Assembly: GCA_964036045.1 (NCBI GenBank)
Contig: OZ038383.1
Location: forward strand, 39,186,294-39,250,293
DNA: 64,000 nt
Source of the DNA: Eutreptiella sp. 'Long Island Sound 2002'
Taxonomy: Eukaryota; Euglenozoa; Euglenophyceae; Eutreptiales; Eutreptiaceae
Direction of reading: 5' to 3'
Part shown: positions 10,263 to 20,606 of the stretch, one piece after another
How positions within the stretch are numbered: position 1 is the stretch's first letter
Layout: each line of letters begins with the position of its first letter
Program-made: the position numbers and the translations under genes
The notes under the pieces: generated by a model
What the model was told of the DNA's origin: nothing
Seen by the model: only the letters and a program-made list of their open reading frames with translations
The model's database searches: none

Positions 10263-12722
10263 ACCTCGACGGTTTCCAAGCATTCTCACGCCACAGATCG
10301 GTCCGATTGGCTACCTCGAAGGAGAACCCGTCATGTAGACCAGTAGACCATCGATAGGTTTCCTTCGAACCAGTACCAGCGGCCATGCTGTGGTAGAACT
10401 GACCAGTTCGCGTATCGACTCGCCAGCATGGCGTGTCAGCAATCGAAAGTCGTCGCACAACAATGATGGCACTGACGTCATCGACTCCAGGACCAAGGGC
10501 ATATCGGTCAATGACCTCAAGCATGTCGGTTTGAGAACCTTCTTCTTGGAGTCGACCGAGGTGTTGATGTACATACTGACCATCAGCGAGGGAACTCTGC
10601 AGAGCAAATCGAACCGCTTCTGCAGTCACAAGGCTCAAAGCCGTGTCAACAATGACCGCTTCGAGGACTTGGTCTCGGCAGCTGACCTTGCGGCGATGGG
10701 CAGCTTTGAAATCATCATGGATTGGCGTGAGGTACTTGAAGAACGGGATGTCGAAGTGGTGCTGATGGGCGTTCGACTCTGCCGACAAAAACCGGTGGTC
10801 GACGGGGTCCGGCTGGAACGGGTCACTCGCAGGCGAGTCGGTTTTCTCGATCTCCTCCCGGTCATCAGCATAGACATCCCTTCGGAACTCCACCGCTCGA
10901 CGCCGACGTTGTCCACCTTCGTATCCGGCCTCGTAGGGGGACATGAGGTATTTCGAGGTACCCAGGCGTCGAGGCAAATTGGCGGTGTCCACGAAAGGAA
11001 AGAGGTTGACATACTCTTCACTGGACGAGTGAGGGGCAGCAACTCATCGAATTGCCTTATCGAAGTCGTGGTACTCGAGCCGTCCGGGTCCAGTCTGGTA
11101 AATCGTCGCCAACTGGACAAGGTCGATGGGGGCACCTGGTGCGACGGCGTTGTACGCATAGGGTTCGGTCTGTTCTCCGAGTCGAAAGTACTCCTGCAGC
11201 TGGACTGCAAGGTCCTGTGTTCGATGTGGAGCACACCCATACCGCTTATACCCAAGTCGAGAGGTGCCTCGTAGACCTCGCAGTTGATGTCCGCGAAGAA
11301 GCAAATCGACTTTGTACGCGAGAAAGGGGGCTCGATCCTCGAAGAGCCAGTCAGTCGCCTGGCAAACCTTCTGGAGATCGCGGATAACTCCAAGGATCGA
11401 AACGGCAACGGGAGCTTCTCGTTTCATCCTGTCCTGGGTCCAGAGGCGTGGATACCTGAAGATCAGGTCGATTCGATCGGCAACATTTATCAGGTCGTCG
11501 ATTCCTGAGATCTCTCGATGCATGCGGTTGAGTCGAGCAATTTGACTCGGCAGGCCATATTCGGTGAGGTTTTGTCGGAATCCCCAATCGAGCTCTTCGT
11601 CGCAGCGTCGCCATTCGACGAGGGCCGCTGGAAAGTTCTGGCAAGCCATTTCGATTTTTGTATACCACTGGTAGCCCAGCTTGCCACCAACATTCCCACG
11701 CTCATCGACAGATGTGTCAGGAGCGCTTCGCGCCAGCTCGTAAGGGAATGATGCGGTTCGTCCCCAACTGTCGATGTTGATGGTCTTGCCTAACTCGGAG
11801 ATAGTGGCATTCGTATTCGTCACGACTGCGGCATGGCGTTCGTTCAAGAACATGTGCCTTCCTCGTTGACCAGCCATGGCGCTCGACGCAATAGTGAGTA
11901 CCGATGGTTTGAGCTCCGTGTATTCCGTTTTCATTGGATCATCCTCATGTGTCCCAAATCGATAGGGTGGCTTCAATCCGAACGTACCCCAGTGTCGGAG
12001 TTGTTCGACGGTCTCGATTTCATGGTTGTACTGCGGCATGTTATAGGGCTGCCACATCGGTTCTGGCACCGGCACAGAATCGTAGCAGGGCGGTGGTATC
12101 GACCAACTTTGTGTGGCGTCGAACGCTGAGGGCTCGTACGGATATTCCTCCTCGTCATCGGACTCGAGCCAGGGTTCATCGTCGTCGTTGTAGTAATAGG
12201 AGTCCGATTGGTTCGTTCGAGTAGAAGCTTGCGTCTTCGGGGCATTCGACTGCCAGCATTGGTCGACCCAGTCGTTGGGGACAGCTTCATCGTTGTTGTT
12301 ATAGCTGGAGTTATTCGGCTCTCCGGTATTCGGTTCCCACGACGGTCCGTCCCTGGATGGCGTAGATGTCCAGGTGTTAGGCCTCGCTGTCTAAGAACTG
12401 TCAACCCGTCCGGGCGCTCCCTTGCCTCCTTCCGACGGGCCTCCTTTTCCTTTCGAGCTCCCAGCATATGCAAACTGGCTGTAGTTCGTAGGTTCGAATG
12501 GATCGAGAGGTCGACTCGGACGTGCTGCCGCTGATTTTACCGACAAACAGCGGCCAGCTGAAGTTGTCTTCGCTGGGGGTTTGGCAGCAATGTTGTCATT
12601 GATCGCGTCAACATCGATGACGTCCGGTGATGCTCGGGGAGGTGGAGGTCGAGAGGAAGTTCGGGGCGTCCGGGATGTAGTACCGTAGGCGGAGCTCCGG
12701 CGGTCGACCCGGAACCTCGCAT
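10263..12722 (-). pseudogene. ORF3, copy B (longest copy, broken)
   Basis: Minus-strand homologue of copy A from MRGSGSTAG at 12722. It continues past the point where copy A breaks and overlaps copy C from about 11200 downward. The disordered N-terminal part is frameshifted several times between 12722 and 12080. A frame of 343 codons (12075-11044) then holds the central region, with a possible helical segment near EWRRCDEELDWGFRQN. A TGA at 11041-11043 stands where copy C has CGA; a further frame (10992-10261) follows. The sequence ends at 10263 within WRENAWKP, about 116 codons short of the end seen in copy C. The family is not recognised, and no membrane segment or known catalytic motif is apparent. 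Confidence 0.6.
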
Positions 12723-12861
12723 GAGTTTTTCGAAAAACCACGCTGCAGAGAAGAGTAAGGTTACTCAGGGTGGAGTCGAAGAAGCTCAAGGTACACGGGA
12801 TCCTCCTCTAGAGCCTTGCTCGACTCCCAAGACCATGTGTCATCATCCCATTCACAATGGT

Positions 12862-13172
12862 ACAGGAACGTGCGGCGCTTCTTAGATCCCACTCAACGTC
12901 TAGCCACAATCTTGACAAGTCGAGGAGATTCTCCAGTTTTGACAGGGGGCATCGGGAACTCCCACACCTGCTGTCCCTCTCGATGGACGTAGGGCTTTAT
13001 GCTGTCTCAATTGAAAACTCGCAACCCGTCGAAGGGTGCAGGGATATCGAGTTTAACATTCTCGCCCTTGTTCAGTACCTCGGGAATTTTGTAAGGGCCG
13101 CACCAGACAACATCGAGTTTCCCTTTATGTCAATATTCCGGTACAAACACCCACCATCGTTCACCAACTTCA
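12862..13172 (-). pseudogene. Integrase C-terminal tail, copy B
   Basis: This matches 2176-2491 of copy A on the opposite strand: the SH3-like segment, the basic tail, and the intergenic sequence leading to ORF3. The stop of copy A (TAA) reads TAC here. The fragment begins abruptly at an AGGT-repeat, so copy B is a fragment of about 2.9 kb held between the two segments X. Confidence 0.7.
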
Positions 13173-13683
13173 GGCACTCGAGGTAGGTAGGTAGGTAGGT
13201 GCACTCGGTCGTGGAGAGGCGCCCCACGGTTCCCCCTGGTGTCGCCCCTGTGACAAACAGGAAGAGGTTCCGCGCCTGAAGAGGGGAGGTGGCTTACATC
13301 CCGCTAGACCTGACTGGTGTCCCCCAACAAAGCGGCCCCGGGCAACACCTGGAGGGCTGATCGCCGCCAGCGTGACTGCTTGTCATGCTGGGAGGGTGGG
13401 CCTGCGTGCTTGCGCACGTCCCCCCCTTTGGGCGGAACTCTAGGGGTTCACTGGACTTCCTGGCGTATCCCGTTCCGGAGGCATGCATGCATGTTCTTGG
13501 TACTGGGGTTCCGAGGTGCTTGGGTGTCGCACGCTCCGCCTCGAGTCCCAAAGCAGGGCAGGCCTTAGGATGCAGCCTTACCCCCGGTCTCTGGATCTCG
13601 TTTCGCCGAGTCACCTGCATGGGACGCGCTGCCTCAGTGCCCGGGCTATGGACACTGGGTTTCCTACTGTTGCGTGGCGGTTG
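13173..13683 (-). repeat. Segment X' with ACCT-repeat end (right arm, inverted)
   Basis: Reverse complement of 9767-10262 with moderate divergence. The ACCT-type end again faces ORF3 copy B, and the other end passes into the minisatellite with the same junction sequence (acgcaacagtaggaaaccc on the minus strand). The copy extends the inverted repeat from the arrays to the edges of copy B. Confidence 0.7.
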
Positions 13684-16600
13684 TGTTTGGGTCTGGGTTG
13701 TGGTTGGGTTTGGGTTTCGGCTGCGCCCCGCCACTCCTGGCTGGGGTGTTGGGGTGTGTGTACGCTTGTGTGTGCGCTCCGCTTTTACCCTGCCACTCCT
13801 GGCTGGGGTGTGCGGTGTGGGTGTGTATGGTTGGGTTCAGGTTCCGGCTGCGCCCCGCCACTCCTGGCTGGGGTGTCGGGGTTTGTGTCTGCTTGTGTGC
13901 GCGCTCCGCTTGCACCCCGCCACTCCTGGCTGGGGTGTGCGGCGTGGGTGTGTGTGCTTCGGCTCGGCTTTCGGCTGCACCCCGCCACTCCTGGCTGGGG
14001 TGTTGGGGTGTGTGTCTGCTTGTGTGCGTGCTCCGCTTGTACCCTGCCCCTCCTGGCTGGGGCGTGCGGCGTGGGTGTGTGTGCTTGGGCTCGGGTTTCG
14101 ATTGCGCCACGCCACTCCTGGCTGGGGTGTTGCGGTGCGTTTGTGTTTGTCCGCGCGCTCTACTTGTACCCCGCACTCCTGGCTGGGTTGTGCGGTGGGG
14201 GTGTGTGTGTTTGGGCTCGGGTCTCGGCTGCACCTCGCCACTCCTGGCGGGGGTGTTGGGCTGTGTGTGTGCTGGTGTGGGCGCTCCGCTTGCAGCGCGC
14301 AACTCCTGGCTGCGGTGGGCGCCCTGGGTGTGTGTGTTTGGGCTCGGGTTTCGGCTGCGCCCTGCCGCTCCTGGCTGGGGTGTTGGGGTGTGCATGTTTG
14401 TGTGCGTGCCACTCCTGTAACCCGCCACTCCTGGCTGGGGTGTGCGGTGTGGGTGTGTGTGTTTGGGCTCGGATTTCAACTGCGCCCCGCCACTCCTGGC
14501 TGGGGTGTTGGGGTGTGTGTGTGCTGATGTGCATGCTCCTCCTGTACCCCGCCTCTCCTGGCTGCGGTGTGCGGCTTGGGTGTGTGTGCTTGGGCTCGGG
14601 TTTTGGCTGCGCCCCGCCACTCCTGGCTGGGCTGTTGGGCTGTGTGTGTGCTCGTGTGCGCGCTCCGCTTGCACCCTGCCACTCCTGCCTGGGGTGTTTG
14701 TTGTGGGTGTGTGTGTTTGGGCTCGGGTTTTGGCTGCGCCCCGCCACTCCTGGCCGGGGTGTTGCGCTGTGTGTGTGCTCGTGTGCGCGCTCCGCTTGCA
14801 CCCTCGCCACTCCTGGCTGGGCTGCGCGGTGTCGGTGTGTGTGTTTGGGCTCGGGCTTCGGCTGCACCCTGCCACTCGTAGCTGGGGTGTTGGGGTGTGC
14901 GTGTATGTGTGCCTGCTCCCCCTGTACCCCGCCACTCTTGGCTGGGATGCGCGCCGTGGGTGTGTGTGTTTGGGCTCGGGTGTCGGCTGCACCCCGCCAC
15001 TCCTGGCTGGGGTGTTGGGGTGTGCGCGTTTGTGTGCCTGCTCCCCCTGTACCCCGCCACTCTTGGCCGGGGTGCGCGGCTCGGTGTGTGTGCTTGGGCT
15101 CGGGTTTCGGCTGCGCCCCGCCACTCCTGGCTGCTGTTGGGGTGTGCGTGTTTGTGTGCGTGCCCCCCCTGTACCCCGCCACTCCTGGCTGGGGTGTGCC
15201 ATGGGGGTGTGTGTGTTTGGGCTCGGGTTTCGGCTGCACCCCGCCACTCCTGGCTGGGGTGTTGGGCTGTATGTGTGCTGGTGTGGGCGCTCCGCTTGCA
15301 CCCCGCCACTCCTGGCTGGGTTGTGCGCCGTGGGTGTGTGTGTTTGGGCTCCGGTTTCGGCTGCGCCCCGCCACTCCTGGCTGGGGTGTTGGTCTGTGTG
15401 TGTGCTGCTGTGGGTGCTCCGCGTGCACCTTGCCACTCCTGTCTGGGGTGCGCGCCGTGAGTGTGTGTGTTTCGGCTCGGGTTTCGGCTGCACCCCGCCA
15501 CTTCAGGCTGGGGTGTTGGGCTGTGTGTGTGCTGGTGTGGGCGCTCCGCTTGCACCCCGCCACTCCTGGCTGGGTTGTGCGCCGTGGGTGTGTGTGTTTG
15601 GGCTCCGGTTTCGGCTGCGCCCCGCCACTCCTGGCTGGGGTGTTGGTCTGTGTGTGTGCTGCTGTGGGTGCTCCGCGTGCACCTTGCCACTCCTGTCTGG
15701 GGTGCGCGCCGTGAGTGTGTGTGTTTCGGCTCGGGTTTCGGCTGCACCCCGCCACTTCAGGCTGGGGTGTTGGGCTGTGTGTGTGCTGGTGTGGGCGCTC
15801 TGCTTGCACCCCGCCACTCCTGGCTGGGGTGCGTGCCGTGGGTGTGTGTGTTTGCACTCGGGTTTCGGCTGCGCCCCGCCACTCCTGGCTGGGGTGCTGG
15901 GGTGTGTGTGTGCTCGTGTGCGTGCCCCCCTTGTACCCCGCCACACCTGGTTGGGGTGCGCGCCGTGGGTGTGTGTGTTTGGGCTCGGGTTTCGGCTGCA
16001 CCCCGCCACTTCTGGCTGGGGTGTTGGGGTGTGTGTGTGCTGGTGTGGGCGCTCCGCTTGCACCCCGCCACTCCTGGCTCGGGTGCGCGCCGTGGGTGTG
16101 TATGTTTGGGCTCGGGTTTCGGCTGCGCCCCGCCACTCCTGGCTGGGGCTTTGGGCTGTGTGTGTGCTGGTGTGGGCGCTCCGCTTGCACCCCGCCACTC
16201 CTGGCTGGGGTGCGCGCCGTGGGTGTGTGTGTTTGGGCTCAGGTTACGCCTGCACCCCGCCACTCCTGGCTGGGGTGTCGGGCTGTGTGTGTACTGGTGT
16301 GGGCGCTCCGCTTGCACCCCGCCACTCCTGGCTGGGGTGCGCGCCGTGGGTGTGTGTGTTTGGGCTCGGGTTTCGGCTGCGCCCCGCCACTCCTGGCTGG
16401 GGTGTTGGGGTGGGTGTGTGCTCGTGTGCGTGCCCCCCTTGTACCCCGCCACTCCTGGCTGGGGTGCGCGCCGTGGGTGTGTGTGTTTGGGCTCGAGTTT
16501 CGGCTCCGCCCCGCCACTCCTGGCTGGGGTGTTGGGGTGTGTGTGTGCTGGTGTGCGTGCTCCTCGTGTACCCCGCCTCCCCTGGCTGGGGTGTGGGGCT

Positions 16601-16936
16601 TGGATGTGTGTCCTTGGGCTCGAGTTTTGGCTGCAACCCGCCACTCCTGGCTGGGGTGTTGGGGTGCGCGTGTCTGTGTGCCTGCTCCCCCTGTACCCCG
16701 CCACTCTTGGCCAGGGTGCGGGGCGTGGGTGTGTGTGCTTGGGCCCGGGTTTCGGCTGCGCCCCGCCACTCCTGGCTGGGGTGTTGGGGTGTGCGTGTTT
16801 GTGTGCGTGCCCCCCCTGTACCCCGCCACTCCTGGCTGGGATGTGCGTTGGGGGTTTGTGTGTTTGGGCTCGGGTTTCGGCTGCACCCCGCCACTCCTGG
16901 CTTGGGTGTTGGGCTGTATGTCTGCTGGTGTGGGCG
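13684..16936 (+). repeat. 127-bp minisatellite, array 3
   Basis: The longest block, room for about 25 dimers, in the opposite orientation to arrays 1 and 2. The first 700 bp mirror array 2. The block ends in mid-unit at 16936 with gtgtgggcg. The unit would normally go on with ctccgcttgcacc, which is exactly what starts array 1 on its minus strand at 8345. Frames of up to 743 codons cross the block in several registers and are explained by its lack of A. Confidence 0.9.
15300..15804 (+). repeat. Identical 254-bp duplication inside array 3
   Basis: A stretch of two dimers (254 bp) occurs twice in a row without a visible difference. It includes unusual variants such as cttgccactcctgtctgggg and ccacttcaggctggggtg, whose copies lie exactly 254 bp apart. 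The rest of the array is diverged, so this is a recent unequal exchange. Confidence 0.8.
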
Positions 16937-19556
16937 CCCCAGGTACATACCCATTCCTCACCCAAGCTCAGTCCCCGATCCCAGTCAAGAATCCGGGCCC
17001 CCAAGCGGCCCTTCACCAGGCGCTGGTCCCAGCGGAGTGTACGGCTCCTTGGGTGGAGACTCATCGAGTCAGGAGGACGACATTCGTCTCCCATCCAAGG
17101 AAAGCATGCATGTGCATCGAGATCTGCCGATCGCAAGTGGTCCAGGAGGAATGCCCGCCAGAATGACACCTACGCTTGCGGAAATCGACCCGCTGCTCCA
17201 GAACGTCATCGAGCAGGCCGTCTCCGCCAAGTTGGACACTCAAATGCAGGAGTCCCAGGAACGCTGGAGGATCAAATTCCAGAAGATCAAAAGCCTACAG
17301 CGACTGGATTTGTACGACCAATGGTGCCTGCAAATTCACCATTGCTACTGCAGGTTTCACCGAGAACATCCGCCGGTGCCAGTCAAGTCCACCGGCAAGA
17401 CGATGGAGGTCGATGTGGTGTCGCTGGAGTCGGCGTTGGAGCAAGCCTTTCTCAAGGTGGCACAGGAGAAATCTCAAGAACTGCCTGCCGCGAACACCAT
17501 CGAGAGTTGGCTGAACGAGCAGGAAGACGTGGTAAGGAGGCCAGAATCAATTGGATCGCGGTCTGAAACCGCCTCTCATGTGTCCTGTGCCCACCACTGC
17601 TCGTGTCGGAAAGAAATCGCCACCCTCGCTGCTGAGAATCAGGCGATTAAATTTAGTCAGGAAAAACTCTTCCACTTTCTTTCGATGGGAAGATCTTTCG
17701 CTCACCCCTCCTCTCATTTGCCAGATCCGCCAGTCGGATCTACCTGTTCTGTAGCCGATGAAGCGACTGAAGTTTTTTCACTCGCGCCCACCACAGATTC
17801 CAGAGCGGAAGAACAAAGGAAAAAACGTGAAAAATTAAAAGAAAGAGTTTTTGAGAGTAAAAATCCTCAGCGTGTTTCAGAAGCGAGGACCAAAAAGAAA
17901 ACAGAAGTTTTGGCCGAGAAAAGATCCACTGATCCCATGATTGCGGCTCAGGTCTTACTCGCCCAGAGTCTTCTGGGCGCCGCCGGCGTCTCAGGTGCTG
18001 CCCAGGTCAATCCCATCCTGGCGGGTGGTGGCGGCATTGAGGACATTATTAACCCTGTGAGGGCAAAACTGAGAGCCATCGCAAAACAACCAAAATACAA
18101 TGGCAACCCTCGCCGGTGGGCTGTTTTTGAAAGAGAATTTTGTCTGTGGGTTGGCAAGAACAAGCTTCAAGACGACAAGAAGCTTGATGCTCTCCTCGAG
18201 TGTTTAGAGGGTCCCATTCGTGATACGTGGATGAAATCTTACACTGATAGGGCTGATTCCTCTAACCCACTCACCTACAGTGAATTGTTTGCTCTGCTTG
18301 AGGGACGAGGAAGTAGGTTGTCTGAAGACCATTACCGAACCCTCCTCACCTCTTTCCCGAACATTTCCCAACTCATTCTCCACGAGGTTCAGAACAAGCG
18401 GGTCCGCTTTTAAAATCTGGTGAATGAGGCTGAGAGTGCTGGGGAACATCTGTCAGATGGCGAACTAAAGGCCATCATCTTCGCAAAAATGCCTGCCGAC
18501 AGGGCTGCATCGCTGAGGCAGGAGCAGTCCAACGAGAAGGTGAAATCCTGGTGAACTGAAGTCACGGGATTCCCTGAGGGCTCAGGTCGATTTCAGGTCA
18601 GAGATGCCCTTAAAAAGTGTTCGCCCACTAACGTTTCCAAGTGTAAGGAAGGGGACGGTGCTTGGAGATTGAAATTCGCGGAGAAGGAGGACAGATATGT
18701 TTTCAATGAAGTGGTGACCCGAGGCGTCTCCTTTGGAGGAACTTGGCTCGTGGCAAAGCCGTGGGTTTTCAGCTTCACGCCCACTGAATTGTGGGAGGAG
18801 TTGGAAAAATTGGCAGATGCCAATCATCAGCAATTCCATGAAGGATTGAGCCGAAATCCCCCCTCTAAAGGTGGGAATCAGAAGAATGTAAATAACACGC
18901 AGTCAAAAGACTGTGCCATTTGTTTGTCCTTCGGTCACACCAACCGTGCCAAGTCGCATTCCACTGAGAATCATTGGTGGAATAAGACCGATGCCGAAAG
19001 AGTGGCACAAGAAGCCAGCAAGGATCCGCCCAAAGCCCCTGTCAAGAAGGTGGATGAAAATCGCCAATCGACGCCCAGCCGAAAAGGTAAAGGCAGTAAA
19101 GGCCAGCAGACTTCTGGAGGCAAGGGAAACCAGGGCCAATCCAGCCAAGGACGCTCTCCAGAAAATTTTAAAAATGGAAATGGTAAGTCCAATTCTGCCA
19201 AGGGTAATGGTGGAAAAGGTAATTTTTCTAAGGGAAAAGGCCAATCCAGTGGCCAGTTCTCGGGACATTCCAAGGGAATGAGCGCTGGTAAGGGCAAGGG
19301 GACCTCCCAGGGCACGAAAGGTGGACGGGGAAAAGGATCATCTGGTCAGCGGAACTCTAATTCAGGTCGTGGTGCATCAGTGCACCAAGTTGCTGGTTCT
19401 GACGAGGATTATTATAATAACGTGACGACGGAGGACCAGGATGCCCCTGATGAAGAAGGGAATCTTGGCGAAGAAGGTCTGGGAGACCAGTGGGAGGACG
19501 AGGACGGTTCCTGGGAAACCGTGCAACAGGAGTACGAGGGAGATTATCAGGAATAA
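16937..19556 (+). pseudogene. gag of the chromodomain gypsy element, with two in-frame stops
   Basis: The structural polyprotein of the inserted element; its first 49 codons lie inverted at 8346-8492. The order is: a Ser/Pro/Gly-rich segment, then from the Met at 17163 a segment with charged, possibly coiled-coil helices (QESQERWRIKFQKIKSL), a Lys/Glu-rich stretch near 17810-17900, and a likely capsid part about 18060-18830. Next comes CAICLSFGHTNRAKSH at 18912, like a CCHC knuckle with its last Cys missing, a long Lys/Gly/Ser basic tract (19070-19370) suited to RNA binding, and an acidic end. In-frame TAA at 18411-18413 and TGA at 18552-18554 break the frame with no shift. The upstream continuation into array 3 is spurious. 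Gag identity rests on position, the basic tract and the linkage to pol. Confidence 0.75.
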
Positions 19557-20289
19557 AGGCGCCAAGATTGTGTGGCCACCCCACACACATTCAGGCGTTT
19601 CCCTGAATGTCCGATCGTGGACATTGGAGCGTTGTCTGTAGGACCACCGCCAGTTGAGGCAGATGGAGATAGGAATGTTGTGGAGATCGGTGTTCCCAAC
19701 AAATACCGAGCTCGTCAATTCATTTGTCGTCTGTTGGTTACTGACAAGAAGGGGAACAAACACCTTGCTACGTGTCTTTGTGACAATGGTAGTGAAGTGA
19801 ATCTTCAGTCAGAAAAGTTTTTACGGGACGAATGTATTGACACTTCGCTGCTTCCCGTTAACCTGGAAGGCGTTTCTGGTCATGCCCTTCCAGGAGGGAA
19901 TACAGGTTCGTTTCTGAAGGCGCACATGGTCGCCCAGGATTTATGGGAGGAAGATAAGGTAGAAAAAGTTGTTTTAGAGGATTATTTCTATAGAGCGGCC
20001 ATCAAATACGACCTTTATTTAGGTCATCCATTTTTAACGAAGAACAAAGTGGCCCCTGTAGGACACAGACGTTGTTTTGATTTGGAATCAGGAGAGCAGG
20101 AAGCTCCCAGCTTTCGGTTCTTGCATTCTGGGTACCGAAATGCAAAAGAATTTTTGAGTCGAAGGGTGAACACAGTTTTTGGTGAGGATGAAGGGATTAG
20201 TGAGATAAATGCCACTACCGCTTACAGCATCTTGCTACAGGAGCGACGAAGGGACACTCAGTGTCCCGAACCGTGCAATTGGAAGTCTT

Positions 20290-20606
20290 CCAACTACCGC
20301 GTTGTAGATAAGTGGCGTGATTATATATGTTCCTATTTTTTGGAGAACCACGATTTTGTGCCCGCCAAGGATGCCTTTTGCAACGAGTTAAACAAGCGTT
20401 TCAAGCGCTTAGCTGACGATGCATGGGTAGTAAAGTGGGATAAAAGGCTGTGGATAAACCCCCCTTTTCATTTGTTGGGAGAGGTCGTTCAAAAAATAAA
20501 GCAGGATCGCACACAGGCCATCCTTGTGGTACCACTATGGGATTGGAAACCATGGTGGAAGGATGTTTTGGCCATGACAGTCGACTCCATCCGCCTCCCC
20601 CATGAC
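20290..20606 (+). other. NPPF-containing domain between protease and RT
   Basis: Within pol, about residues 240-345, is a segment whose landmarks are KWRDYICSYF, WVVKWDKRLWINPPFHLL, a run of hydrophobics (AILVVPLWDW) and KPWWKDVL. The NPP[FY] step followed by a hydrophobic strand recalls N6-adenine methyltransferase-like domains described in DIRS-type retroelements. It lies upstream of RT, unlike the usual place in DIRS elements. The assignment is by motif memory only; no SAM-binding motif could be confirmed. Confidence 0.4.

Noticed and set aside
14442-17160. Minisatellite reading frame fused to gag (start of a 1323-codon frame)
   Set aside because: The join is the inversion breakpoint at 16936. 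The true gag start lies inverted at 8492.
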